Source: Mesorhizobium sp. B2-3-4 (lineage in GTDB: Bacteria; Pseudomonadota; Alphaproteobacteria; Rhizobiales; Rhizobiaceae). Taken from it: DNA of 64,000 bases. Below, in pieces: positions 46,295-54,970 of the stretch (its first letter is position 1; every line of letters begins with the position of its first letter). Under the pieces are notes generated by a model. It ran no database searches. It was given only the letters and a program-made list of their open reading frames with translations, and had not been told where the DNA came from. Location: the NCBI RefSeq assembly GCF_006442315.1, contig NZ_VFVY01000002.1, positions 372,001 to 436,000 on the forward strand. The letters run 5' to 3'. Made by a program: the position numbers and the translations under genes.

Positions 46295-47586
46295 TATTTG
46301 GCGGCGCGCTCCAGGATCGATGCGGCGTCGGCCTGGGCCGTCGCCCGCGCATCCTTGGCCGAGACCTGGCCATACTGCAACGCCTCCAGCGTCTGCTGCA
46401 GGGATTCGGAGAATTCCTGTCCGCCCAGCACGACCGGGAAGGGCTTTGCGTCGGCGAGCACGCTGACATAGCCGGACAGGAATTCGGAGCCGAGCTTGTC
46501 CTTGTGCGCCTCGATGTCGGAGCTGCGCGATGGCAGGATGCCCATCGACATCAATATGTCCGACATGGCGGAAGCGCCGTTCTTGCCGGATTTCGGATTG
46601 TTGAGCCAGGCGAGGAAATCCCAGGCGGCCTTCTGCTCGGCTTCTCCTGCATTGGCGTTGACCACGGTCATCCAGGAATAGGAGATCGAATGGGGCTTGT
46701 CGCCGCTCGGGCCGACCGGGATGGGGGCCGTGGCGATGTCGGCGAACTTGTCGCCCATGCCGGTCTTCAGCGCGCTCTCCCACCAATTGGCCATGATGAT
46801 CATGCCGGTCTTGCCGGAGACGAAATTGTCGAGGAACGGCCCGGTGGTGTTGGCGTCCGCCGTCGCCATCGCCGGCACGCTGGCGCCGGACTTGATGAGA
46901 TCTTCATAAAGCTGGAACGCCTCGCCGGCCTGCTTGCTGTCCAGAGCCGGCTTGCCGTCCTTGACCAACTCGCCGCCATTGGAAACCAGCAGCGAGGCGA
47001 AGGGATGGACGACGCCCGCCGCCCAGGAATTGATCATGCCGAAGCCCTGCTGGCCGGCCTCCTTGTTGGTCAGCTTCTTGGCCGCGTCCCTGAATTCGTC
47101 CCAGGTCTTGGGCGGAGCCGCGATGCCGGCCTCTCTGAACAGCGCCTTGTTGTAGTTGAGCGCGTAGACATCGATCTCGTTGGGAATACCGTAGAGCTTG
47201 CCGCCCACCGAAGCGGCGCTGACGACACCCGCGGGCCAGCCGCCCTTGACCTCATCAGCCACCGCGTTGGGCGCGGGCGCCACCAGCTTGTCGCGGGCGA
47301 GTTCCGGCAGCCAGAGGTCATAGATGCCGCCGATCGTCGGCCCGTCCGCGCCGCCGCCCTGGGAGCGGAGCGTGGTCAGGAGATCGCCGAAGGGAACGGC
47401 GCGCACGGTGACGCTGACGTCGGGATTGGTCTTGGCGTAATCCTTGGCCGCTGCTTCCAGCAGCGACACCGTCTCGGGCGACCAGTGCGTCAGGTAGGAG
47501 ATGTTGACCGATTGCGCCCAGCCGCTGGCGGGCAGGATGGCAAGGCCGGCGGCCAGTGCCAGTTTCGACGTCCAGGCAAACGACAT
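46294..47586 (-). CDS. Extracellular sugar-binding protein, importer 1
   Basis: Periplasmic receptor of the MalE-like SBP_1 family, 430 aa. Sec signal (MSFAWTSKLALAAGLAIL, cleavage after GWAQ) then ISYLTHWSPETVSLLE. ATG 47586 was chosen because GGAGG lies 6 bases upstream; ATG 47592 would sit against it. It is divergent from the second importer and likely co-regulated with it. Confidence 0.85.
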   Translation of the reverse strand: MSFAWTSKLALAAGLAILPASGWAQSVNISYLTHWSPETVSLLEAAAKDYAKTNPDVSVTVRAVPFGDLLTTLRSQGGGADGPTIGGIYDLWLPELARDKLVAPAPNAVADEVKGGWPAGVVSAASVGGKLYGIPNEIDVYALNYNKALFREAGIAAPPKTWDEFRDAAKKLTNKEAGQQGFGMINSWAAGVVHPFASLLVSNGGELVKDGKPALDSKQAGEAFQLYEDLIKSGASVPAMATADANTTGPFLDNFVSGKTGMIIMANWWESALKTGMGDKFADIATAPIPVGPSGDKPHSISYSWMTVVNANAGEAEQKAAWDFLAWLNNPKSGKNGASAMSDILMSMGILPSRSSDIEAHKDKLGSEFLSGYVSVLADAKPFPVVLGGQEFSESLQQTLEALQYGQVSAKDARATAQADAASILERAAK

Positions 47587-47618
47587 CCTCATCCTCCACT
47601 TGAGCATAGCGATCACGA

Positions 47619-47650
47619 TGACGTTATGACAACATCAAGCGACGATGCAA
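47619..47650 (-). promoter_or_regulatory. Promoter/operator for importer 1
   Basis: On the minus strand TTGCAT (47645-47650) and CATAAC (47623-47628) are spaced 16 bases apart. The -10 lies inside TGACGTTATGACA (47619-47631), which shares GTTAT and TGAC units with the operator of importer 2. It is a likely site for the HutC-type regulator encoded at 52600. Confidence 0.5.
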
Positions 47651-47802
47651 GGCCCAGTTTGGCAAAAAGCTGGATGAAGGGTCTATGGAAATTTTCTCGT
47701 GGATATCGATTGAAATAAATTTATATTTCAAAACATAATGTTGAGCCGTTTTCTTGAATCGTGTTGCTCGACGGTTCTGCTCCGGTGGGAAAATGACACC
47801 TC

Positions 47803-47832
47803 TTGCGAATGACACTATGTCGTTATAATGAC
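47803..47832 (+). promoter_or_regulatory. Promoter/operator for importer 2 operon
   Basis: Consensus -10 TATAAT at 47824-47829, with a weak TTGCGA at 47803 as possible -35 (15-base spacing). The -10 is the centre of a near-perfect 14-bp palindrome GTCGTTATAATGAC (47819-47832), which would let a repressor block polymerase. A partial further repeat AATGACAC lies just upstream. Confidence 0.6.
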
Positions 47833-47911
47833 TTTAGTCGAGCGAATGACTCTCCTTGCGGCATCGGAGCGCCGCGGGACGCCAAGGACAGAGAAAAACG
47901 GGAGACTGGCA

Positions 47912-49183
47912 ATGAGCATGCTTTCAATTCACCGGCGCGCCGCGCTTGGCCTGATCGGCGGCCTCGCCGCCGTTTGTGCCGGCATCTTCACGGCGGTGCC
48001 GGCCAGGGCCGACAGCACAGTGACGCTGTGGAGCTGGCGCACCGAGGACGAGGCGGCGATGCGCCGCATCTTCGATGCCTTCGAGGCCAAGAATCCGGAC
48101 ATCAAGGTCGCCATCCAGTTTACTCCGGATGCCGACTACCAGAACCGGCTGAGCACGGCGCTGCGCGGCGGGCGCGGGCCTGACATCGCCCAGCTCAAGG
48201 CCTATGGCGAATTGCAGCCCTTCGTCGATGCCGGCTATCTCGACGTGCTCGACGACAGCGTGCCGGAACTGAAGAACATGCCCGACGCCGCCCTCGGCGG
48301 CGCGCGCGGTCGTACCGACGGCAAGGTCTACGGCGTACCCTATTCGGTGCCGATGATGGGCGTGTTCTACAATCAGGACATCTTCGCCGCGCAAGGCATT
48401 GAAATTCCTAAGACCTATAAGGATTTCCTCGCCGCCTGCGACAAGCTCAAGGCGGCAGGCATCACGCCGATCGCCACTGGCGGTGCGAACGGCTCTGCCT
48501 GGGAATTGGAGATCGGCGTCGGCGTCGTCGGCCCGACCGTCTACGGCCCGGGATTCTACGACGAGATGATGACCGGCAAGGCGACCTTCGAGGACCCGCG
48601 CTATGTCGCGGCGCTGAAGCGCTTCGCAGATCTGAAGCCCTATTTCCCCGACGGTTTCGCCGGCATCGACTACACCACCGCCACGCAGCAGTTCATCGGC
48701 GGCAAGGCGGCGATGTTCCTCGGCGGCTCGTTCGAGAACGGCAGCTTCAAGGCGCAGAACCCGAAGCTGAAATTCTCGATCTTCCCGTTCCCCGCCGATG
48801 ACGCCGGCGCGACGCTCTACACCTCGGCCTTCTCCGACGGCTCCTATGGTCTTGTTTCCGAAGGTCAAAACAAGGAGGCCGCGACCAAGGTGCTGAACTT
48901 CATGGCCTCGGCCGAGTTCGCGCAGATGTTCGCCGACGAGCTCGGCTGGCCGCCGGCCCGCACCGATGTCACCGTGAAGGACCCGGTGCTGTCGGAGATG
49001 ATGGCGATGGCGAAGAACTCGACGCCGTATTTGACGCTGGTCGGCTTCCGCTGGCAGTCGCCGACAGCGTCCTCGGTGCTGCAGTCCGAGATCATCGACA
49101 TGGTCGAAGGCAACATAGCGCCGGAGAAGCTCGCCGCCGACATGCAGGCCGCCGTCGCCACCTGGTTCAAGCCCAAGCAGTAA
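47912..49183 (+). CDS. Extracellular sugar-binding protein, importer 2
   Basis: Periplasmic SBP_1-type receptor, 423 aa. Signal sequence with an RR pair (MLSIHRRAALGLIGGLAAV, cleavage about PARADS) and mature start TVTLWSWRTEDEAAMRRIFD. GGGAG is 8 bases before ATG 47912. First gene of the plus-strand operon running to the SIS-domain gene. Confidence 0.86.
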   Translation: MSMLSIHRRAALGLIGGLAAVCAGIFTAVPARADSTVTLWSWRTEDEAAMRRIFDAFEAKNPDIKVAIQFTPDADYQNRLSTALRGGRGPDIAQLKAYGELQPFVDAGYLDVLDDSVPELKNMPDAALGGARGRTDGKVYGVPYSVPMMGVFYNQDIFAAQGIEIPKTYKDFLAACDKLKAAGITPIATGGANGSAWELEIGVGVVGPTVYGPGFYDEMMTGKATFEDPRYVAALKRFADLKPYFPDGFAGIDYTTATQQFIGGKAAMFLGGSFENGSFKAQNPKLKFSIFPFPADDAGATLYTSAFSDGSYGLVSEGQNKEAATKVLNFMASAEFAQMFADELGWPPARTDVTVKDPVLSEMMAMAKNSTPYLTLVGFRWQSPTASSVLQSEIIDMVEGNIAPEKLAADMQAAVATWFKPKQ

Positions 49184-49207
49184 CAGCCGGGCCGGACAGA
49201 ACAACGC

Positions 49208-50140
49208 ATGGCCACCCACCGCCGCACCAGCAGCCTGAAGCGCACGCAACAGCGCATGGCCGTGCTTTTCATCCTGCCGGCGCTGGCGGTCTACGCGCTG
49301 TTCGTCCTCTATCCCCTGGCGATGTCTTTGTGGGGCAGCTTCTTCCTCTGGAAGGGGCTGCGCATGACCGAATTCGCCGGCCTTTCGAATTTCGCGCGGC
49401 TGTTCGTCTTCCCGAGCGATGCGCGGCTCTACGGTGCGCTCTGGCACAACACCGCCTGGTTCTTCGGCATCATGGTCTTCCAGAACGGCATCGGCCTTTT
49501 GTTCGCCTGGTTGCTGTTCCTGCGCGACAGGGGCGCCGCCTTCTTCCAGTCGGTGTTCTTCTTCCCGGCGGTGCTGAGCCCGGTCATCGTCGGCGCGCTC
49601 TGGCGCCTGCTGCTGGCGCCGGGCGGCGTTGTCGAATGGGCGCTGAACGGGATCGGCCTGCATCAGGGCAGCCTGACCGTGCTCGGCAGCAGCCACACCG
49701 CGCTCGGCGTGCTGATCGCCGTTGACGCCTGGAACTGGATGGGACTGCCGGTGCTGATTTACACGGCCGGCCTCAGGCAGATTTCCAGCCAGATATTCGA
49801 GGCCGCCAGGCTCGACGGCGCCGGCAATGCGCGCATGCTGTTCTCCGTCGCTTTGCCTTTGTTGATGCCGGCGCTGGGCACGCTGACCACGCTGTCCTTC
49901 ATCAACACCTTCAACCAGTTCGACATCGTCTATGTCATGCAAGGCGTGCAAGGCAATCCGAGCTATTCGACCGACACGCTGGTGACCTATTTCTACCGGC
50001 TGGCCTTCGGCGCGGAAGGGGCCGTCGGCATCACCGATATCGGCCTGGCGCTGGCGCTCGGCACCTTGCTGTTCCTGATCCTCAGTGTCGGCACGTTGTT
50101 GGTGCTGCGCTTCTTCGATCGCCGCACGGTGGAGCTATGA
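49208..50140 (+). CDS. CUT1 sugar ABC permease (MalF type), importer 2
   Basis: Inner-membrane permease, 310 aa. LFILPALAVYALFVLYPLAM is the first helix and FEAARLDGAGNARMLFSVAL the EAA loop. A late loop NQFDIVYVMQGVQGNP is typical of the class. Overlaps the next permease by ATGA. Confidence 0.87.
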   Translation: MATHRRTSSLKRTQQRMAVLFILPALAVYALFVLYPLAMSLWGSFFLWKGLRMTEFAGLSNFARLFVFPSDARLYGALWHNTAWFFGIMVFQNGIGLLFAWLLFLRDRGAAFFQSVFFFPAVLSPVIVGALWRLLLAPGGVVEWALNGIGLHQGSLTVLGSSHTALGVLIAVDAWNWMGLPVLIYTAGLRQISSQIFEAARLDGAGNARMLFSVALPLLMPALGTLTTLSFINTFNQFDIVYVMQGVQGNPSYSTDTLVTYFYRLAFGAEGAVGITDIGLALALGTLLFLILSVGTLLVLRFFDRRTVEL

Positions 50141-50994
50141 GCGCGCTGGCGATGTCCCGCGGTCCGGCGATCTCGCGGCGGCTCGCGCGGCTGCCGGGCT
50201 GGACCGTGCTGTGCCTGTGGACGGCGGCGGTTCTCCTGCCGCTCTATATCCTCGTCGTCTCCTGCTTCAAAACGACCGCCGAGATCTACGACAACCGGCT
50301 TGGCCTGCCGGCACGCTGGGCCTTCGACAATTTCATCAATGCCTGGACGCGCGCCGACCTCGGCCACAACTTCCTCAACAGCCTGATCGTCACCGGCGGC
50401 GCGGTCATCCTCACCATCGTCGTCTCGGCCATGGCCGCCTATCCGCTCAGCCGCTACCGCCTTGGCTGGAACGCCATCATGCTCGGCCTGTTCCTGTCGG
50501 GCATCATGCTGCCCATTAGGCTGGCCTCTGTCGAACTGTTCACGCTGATGCGCAATCTCGGCCTGCTCGATTCGCTGACCGGCCTGATCCTCGTCTATTC
50601 GGCGATCCGCATCCCCTTCGCCGTCTTCATCTTCGCCAATTTCATGCGCGTCTTGCCCTCCGAACTCGACGAGGCGGCGCGCATGGACGGCGCCGGCGAG
50701 GTCCGCATCCTGTTCCAGATCATCCTGCCGATGGTGAAGCCGGCGGTGTCGATCGTCGCGATCTTCACCGCCATTGCCGTGTGGAACGACTTCTTCTTCC
50801 CGCTGATCTTCATCTTCGACGACCGCTACAAGACCGTGCCGCTGGCGATCAGCGTCTTCGTCGGCCAGTTTCGCACCGACTGGGGCCTGGTCTTCGCCTC
50901 GCTTGCGATCTCCATGGCGCCGATCCTGATCATGTATTGTCTGCTCGCCCGCCAGATTCGCGAGGGTGTCGGCGCCCAGGGAGGCATGAAATGA
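50137..50994 (+). CDS. CUT1 sugar ABC permease (MalG type), importer 2
   Basis: Inner-membrane permease, 285 aa, with EAA loop LDEAARMDGAGEVRILFQII and C-terminal REGVGAQGGMK. ATGA overlaps on both sides. No ATPase gene is present for this importer either. Confidence 0.87.
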   Translation: MSALAMSRGPAISRRLARLPGWTVLCLWTAAVLLPLYILVVSCFKTTAEIYDNRLGLPARWAFDNFINAWTRADLGHNFLNSLIVTGGAVILTIVVSAMAAYPLSRYRLGWNAIMLGLFLSGIMLPIRLASVELFTLMRNLGLLDSLTGLILVYSAIRIPFAVFIFANFMRVLPSELDEAARMDGAGEVRILFQIILPMVKPAVSIVAIFTAIAVWNDFFFPLIFIFDDRYKTVPLAISVFVGQFRTDWGLVFASLAISMAPILIMYCLLARQIREGVGAQGGMK

Positions 50995-51731
50995 TCGAGG
51001 ACCGGATCTACGCCGCCAAGTCCATCCTGGTGGTCGGGGCACACGCCTTCGATGCCGAAGTGATCGCCGGACCGCTTGCTGCCTCCGCCGTGAAGCGCGG
51101 CGCCTCGGTGACCTTCCTGCATCTGACCATGGGCGAGCAGGGGCATCCCTGCCTGATCCCCGCGCACTATTGCGTCCAGAAGGAAGAGGAAGCGGGCAGG
51201 GCGGCCGAACGGCTCGGCGTTACGGTGCGCAGCCTTGGCCTGCGCGACGCCTTCCTGCCCTCGGACGACGAGACGGCGCTCGAGGTTTGCGACGTCATTC
51301 GCGAGCTCAAACCCGAGATCGTCATCACCCATTGGCATGGCAGCTGGCACAAGGACCATCGCGCCGCCGCGCATCTGACGCAGACCGGCATCTTCTTCGC
51401 CGCGCTGCCGACCGTTGCCAGCGACTATGCCGCGCACACGCCGCAATTGCTGCTGTTCGGTGAGAACTGGGAGGACGATGACGGCTTTCGCCCGGAACAT
51501 CTCGTCGATGTCAGCGACGGGTTCGAGGCCTGGAGCGAAGCGGTCAAGGAATATGAGCTGGCGCGCGGGCTGAGCAGCTTCCCCTATGTCGACTATTACA
51601 ACGCGCTCTACCGGCTGCGCGGCTGCCTGCGCGGCACGCGCCATGCGCAGGCCTTCGCGGCGGCGTCGCATTCATGGAATGCCGGCAGCGGCCTGTTCGC
51701 GCCGCCAGCCAGCCGGGGGCGCGGCCGATGA
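50991..51731 (+). CDS. PIG-L family deacetylase with altered active-site motif
   Basis: LmbE/PIG-L fold zinc deacetylase, 246 aa, expected to remove acetyl from an N-acetylated sugar or similar. The zinc region reads VVGAHAFDAE instead of the usual AHPDDE: His and the ligand Asp are kept, but the residue serving as general base is Phe. The distal region HWHGSWHKDHRA keeps a His ligand. Coupled by ATGA to the permease and ROK genes. It may be an active divergent subfamily or a non-catalytic protein; I cannot decide. Confidence 0.75.
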   Translation: MIEDRIYAAKSILVVGAHAFDAEVIAGPLAASAVKRGASVTFLHLTMGEQGHPCLIPAHYCVQKEEEAGRAAERLGVTVRSLGLRDAFLPSDDETALEVCDVIRELKPEIVITHWHGSWHKDHRAAAHLTQTGIFFAALPTVASDYAAHTPQLLLFGENWEDDDGFRPEHLVDVSDGFEAWSEAVKEYELARGLSSFPYVDYYNALYRLRGCLRGTRHAQAFAAASHSWNAGSGLFAPPASRGRGR

Positions 51732-52603
51732 CGCGGGTTCTGGCCATCGATCTCGGCGGCACCAATCTGCGTGCCGCGATCTTCACCGGCGACGTTGGCG
51801 CGCTCGATGTGTTGAGCCTCGAACCGGCACCCGCAAGCCTTGATGCCTTCGTCGACCGCATCCAGGCGCTGCGCGCCGAGGCCGGAGCGGTCGAAGCGCT
51901 CGGCCTCGCGGTGCCCGGGCTCGTCGAAGGTGCCGTTTGCCGCTGGATTCCAAACCTGCCTTTCCTCGACGGCGTCGACCTCCAGGCGCTGTTTGCGGAC
52001 CTGCCAGTCGCGCTCGGCAATGACGCGCAGATCGCCCTGCTGGCGGAAGCCGCGGAGGGCAGCGCGAAGGGTATGTCGGACGCGATCCTGCTTGCGATCG
52101 GCACCGGCATCGGTTCGGCGGTGCTGGCCAATGGCCGCATCGTCGCCGGCGCACATGGCGGCGCCTGCTCGTTCGGCTGGGCCTGCGCCGACATCAAGGA
52201 CCATGGCGAGGAACGCAGCGGCTGGCTGGAGCGCATGGCGTCGGGACGGGCGCTCGATGCACTCGCCGGCGAGATCGGTCTTGCCGATGGCCGCCAACTG
52301 GTCGCCGCCGCCCAGGCGGGAGAACTCGCCGCTCAGACCTTGCTTGAAGTACCGGCGCGCCGGCTGGGCACGGCGCTTGCCGGGGCCGTGGCGTTGCTCG
52401 ATCCGCAGGCGGTTCTGATGTCGGGAGGGCTGGCCGAGGCGCTGGACGTGATGCGGCCACCGCTGCTCGCCGCACTGCGGCGCCAGTTGCCGCCGCATCT
52501 GCGCGGCATCGAGATCCAGTCCGGCCGGTTTGGTCCCGGCGCCGGTCTTGTCGGCGCGGCGCTGGCTGGTCGCGCGGGGAAAGAGTGGAGACAGGTGCGA
52601 TGA
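51728..52603 (+). CDS. ROK family protein, putative sugar kinase
   Basis: Actin-like-fold sugar kinase candidate, 291 aa. Phosphate-1 motif IDLGGTNLRAAIF at the N-terminus, active-site Asp in LGNDAQIALLAEA, and LLAIGTGIGSAVLANG. The expected ROK zinc cluster (CxCGxxGC) is missing; the region reads GGACSFGWACADIKDHG. With no HTH domain it is a kinase rather than an NagC-type regulator. Overlaps with neighbours place it in the amino-sugar-like operon. Confidence 0.8.
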   Translation: MTRVLAIDLGGTNLRAAIFTGDVGALDVLSLEPAPASLDAFVDRIQALRAEAGAVEALGLAVPGLVEGAVCRWIPNLPFLDGVDLQALFADLPVALGNDAQIALLAEAAEGSAKGMSDAILLAIGTGIGSAVLANGRIVAGAHGGACSFGWACADIKDHGEERSGWLERMASGRALDALAGEIGLADGRQLVAAAQAGELAAQTLLEVPARRLGTALAGAVALLDPQAVLMSGGLAEALDVMRPPLLAALRRQLPPHLRGIEIQSGRFGPGAGLVGAALAGRAGKEWRQVR

Positions 52604-53370
52604 GCCAAGCGAGCTTTCAGCAACCCGACCGCAGACGGCCGGAGCCACTCTGGTACCAGGTCGAGGAGGCGATCCGCGCCATCGTCAAGAGCGGTGAATG
52701 GGCGACCGGCGACCAGATGCCGGCCGAGGACAGGCTGTGCGCTCTGTTCGGCGTCAGCCGCATCACGCTGCGCCACGCCTTGCGCAATCTGGAGGAAGGC
52801 GGGCTGCTCAGGCGCGAGCATGGCCGCGGCACCTTCGTGCGCTCCACCACGCTGGTCGCCGGAACGCGCGAGCTGACCAGCTTCACCCAGGAAATGGGCA
52901 ATATGGGTGTCGTCGCCGGCTCGCGCCTGCTCGACTGCAGCCTGAACACGGCCAATGCGGCGGCGGCCGGCGCGCTGGAGATCGAGGAGGGGGACCCGGT
53001 GGTGCGCATCCGGCGGCTCAGATTGGGCAACAACGAGCCCATCGGCATCCAGACGGCACAGCTTTCGGCGGCACGCGTGCCGGGTTTCCTCGATGCCGGC
53101 TTGCTGCAGGGCTCGCTCTATGAGGCGCTGGAGCGCCATTACGGCATCGTGCCGGTCGCCGCGCGCGAGAACTACCGCGTCGGTGCCGTCGGCGCGGCGG
53201 ATGCCGAACTGCTCGACCTGCCCGCCGGCAGCCCCGCCTTCATCGTCGAGCGCATCACCACCGACGAGCGCGGCCCGTTCGAATTCACCGTCTCCATCAT
53301 GCGCGGCGACCGCTACGAAATCCGCTCGACGCTGCGCGCCGGACGCGTGCCGGCGAATCCGCGAAGCTGA
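52600..53370 (+). CDS. GntR family regulator, HutC/UTRA type
   Basis: Regulator of 256 aa. Winged helix (IRAIVKSGEWATGDQMPAED, VSRITLRHALRNLEEGGLL, EHGRGTFV) and a UTRA effector domain (VVRIRRLRLGNNEPIGIQT through PAFIVERITTDERGPFEFTV) as in NagR/YvoA, which sense amino-sugar phosphates. Probably represses both divergent importers through the palindromes at 47619-47631 and 47819-47832. Confidence 0.87.
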   Translation: MSQASFQQPDRRRPEPLWYQVEEAIRAIVKSGEWATGDQMPAEDRLCALFGVSRITLRHALRNLEEGGLLRREHGRGTFVRSTTLVAGTRELTSFTQEMGNMGVVAGSRLLDCSLNTANAAAAGALEIEEGDPVVRIRRLRLGNNEPIGIQTAQLSAARVPGFLDAGLLQGSLYEALERHYGIVPVAARENYRVGAVGAADAELLDLPAGSPAFIVERITTDERGPFEFTVSIMRGDRYEIRSTLRAGRVPANPRS

Positions 53371-53409
53371 TCCACCATCCCAAGCAGACACTTAAACAGG
53401 AGTATCCAC

Positions 53410-54201
53410 GTGTCCGATCTCTATATTCACCGTCTCGCCGCCCTCATCGATCAGGCCGCCAAGACCAATGAAGAGGCCTTCGGCCAGGCGGCCAGCCGCT
53501 TTGCCGACTCGCTCCAGGGCGGCGGGCTGGTCCACCTCTTTGGCTCGGGCCATTCGGTGCTGCCGGTGCAGGAAGTGTTCCCGCGCTATGGCAGCTATGT
53601 CGGCTTCAACCCGCTGACCGACCCGCGCGTGATGTGGCACAACGTGCTGGGCGCAGGCGGCGTGCGCGAATTGCTTTGGCTGGAACGGACGGAAAAGTAC
53701 GCCGAGAAATTCCTGGACCACCAGCCGCTCAACAAGGGCGATTCCATCATCATCTTCGGCCATAGCGGCCGCAACGCGTCCGGCATCGACACCGCCCTCT
53801 ATGCCAGGAAGCGCGGCATCTTCGTCGTCGCAGTGACCAGCAAGAACAATCTCGACAAGCCGGCCACGCACTCCTCCGGCAAGCGACTGGCCGATGCGGC
53901 CGACCTCGTCATCGACACCTGCTCGCCCATCGAGGACGCCATCGTGCCGGTCGAAGGCTGGAGCCGTCCGGTCTCCGGCTCGTCCACCGTGCTCGCCATG
54001 ATCATGGCGCATGAACTGATCGCCCGCACCGCCGAGCAGCTCGCCAAGCGCGGCATCGAACTGCCGGTCTTCGCCTCGCCGACGATCGCGGGCGTGACCT
54101 TGCACGACACCGACGTCATTTACGGCGTCTATCGCGAGCGCATGCTGGAAGCGCAGAAGAAGCACCTGCCGGCCTTCCAGGCGACCATGCGCGGCGAATA
54201 A
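53410..54201 (+). CDS. SIS-domain sugar-phosphate-binding protein (UPF0309-like)
   Basis: Single SIS-domain protein, 263 aa. Typical phosphosugar loops are LVHLFGSGHSVLPVQEVF and IIIFGHSGRNASGIDTAL. GTG start at 53410 with AGGAG 8 bases upstream. It closes the operon and could be an isomerase or deaminase acting on the phosphorylated amino sugar made by the ROK protein; this is inferred. Confidence 0.8.
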   Translation: MSDLYIHRLAALIDQAAKTNEEAFGQAASRFADSLQGGGLVHLFGSGHSVLPVQEVFPRYGSYVGFNPLTDPRVMWHNVLGAGGVRELLWLERTEKYAEKFLDHQPLNKGDSIIIFGHSGRNASGIDTALYARKRGIFVVAVTSKNNLDKPATHSSGKRLADAADLVIDTCSPIEDAIVPVEGWSRPVSGSSTVLAMIMAHELIARTAEQLAKRGIELPVFASPTIAGVTLHDTDVIYGVYRERMLEAQKKHLPAFQATMRGE

Positions 54202-54211
54202 TGCCGATATC

Positions 54212-54255
54212 GGGGAGGCGCCGCGGCGCCTTCCCGAAGCGACTACCGTCGCTTC
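54212..54255. terminator. Two adjacent hairpins between convergent genes
   Basis: First stem GGGGAGGCGCCG / CGGCGCCTTCCC (54212-54235, one mismatch), then a perfect 8-bp stem GAAGCGAC / GTCGCTTC with loop TACC (54236-54255). They lie between the SIS gene stop and the stop of the convergent FadR-type gene and probably terminate one transcript each. Confidence 0.65.
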
Positions 54256-54264
54256 CCCAAGCGA

Positions 54265-54936
54265 CTATCGTCCCAGCAGATTGCGCTCGACGGTCTTCAG
54301 ATGCGCCAGCATGGCCTGGCTGGCGCTCTCGGGGTCGCGGCGCAGCAGTGCGTCGAGAACCATCTGGTGCTCGCTGCAGTAGATGCTGCGGCGCTCCTCG
54401 GAAAAGGAGCGCTTCTTCATTTCGAACCACGGCGCCTGATTGCGCAGGATGCGCATCAGATTGTGGATCTCCTTGAGGAATTCGTTGCGCGAGCAGGCGA
54501 AGATGCGGTGGTGGAACTCCGCGTCCCAATGCTCGAAAGTCGGCATGTCCTGAGACTCGCAGGCAATCCTGTGTGCCTCGCGCACCGCGTTGAGCTCCAT
54601 GGCGCTGGCATTGGTGGCCGCGAAGGAGGCCGCGGCCGGCTCCAGCAATTGCCTGATTTCCATCATGTCGGCCGGGCTGGTGCCTTCCATGCGGCCGACG
54701 ACGGCCGTCATCGAGGCGGGATTGGGGGCAGTCAGGAAGGTGCCGCGCCCGACATGGCGTACTACCGTGCCGTCATCCTCCAGGAAGGAGACGGCGCGTC
54801 GCATCGTGTTGCGCGCGACGCCGAATTCGCTGGCCAGATCGCGCTCCGGCGGGATGCGGCCATTCTCGATCCATTCGCCGGAAGATATCCGCTTCTTCAG
54901 CGCGGTGGCGATGTCGCTGGCGACAAGCTTCGGCAT
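54265..54936 (-). CDS. GntR family regulator, FCD domain
   Basis: Regulator of 223 aa: winged helix (LKKRISSGEWIENGRIPPER, VARNTMRRAVSFLEDDG) and FCD domain with metal-type residues in HWDAEFHHRIFACSRNEF. Divergent from the FAH/Tm-1 operon, with identical operator copies near both starts, so it controls itself and that operon. Confidence 0.87.
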   Translation of the reverse strand: MPKLVASDIATALKKRISSGEWIENGRIPPERDLASEFGVARNTMRRAVSFLEDDGTVVRHVGRGTFLTAPNPASMTAVVGRMEGTSPADMMEIRQLLEPAAASFAATNASAMELNAVREAHRIACESQDMPTFEHWDAEFHHRIFACSRNEFLKEIHNLMRILRNQAPWFEMKKRSFSEERRSIYCSEHQMVLDALLRRDPESASQAMLAHLKTVERNLLGR

Positions 54937-54952
54937 TTCTGGTCGCTTTTAT

Positions 54953-54970
54953 CTGATCCAATATTGAGCC
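54953..54970 (-). promoter_or_regulatory. Operator copy 1 for the FadR-type regulator
   Basis: Minus strand TGGCTCAATATTGGATCA, about 17 bases from the regulator start codon. Matches operator copy 2 at 17 of 18 positions and has a CAATATTG palindromic core. Confidence 0.7.

Larger units (their letters stand above)
47587..47911. promoter_or_regulatory. 325-bp divergent control region between two sugar importers
   Basis: No gene seen. Holds a promoter at each end (described separately), an AT-rich centre with inverted repeat TTGAAATA / TATTTCAA (47710-47731), and a leader of about 75 bases before the importer 2 receptor. Confidence 0.7.

Noticed and set aside
47924..49951. 675-codon minus-strand frame opposite the sugar receptor and permease
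   Set aside because: Shadow frame; both plus-strand genes have signal peptides, EAA loops and ribosome sites.
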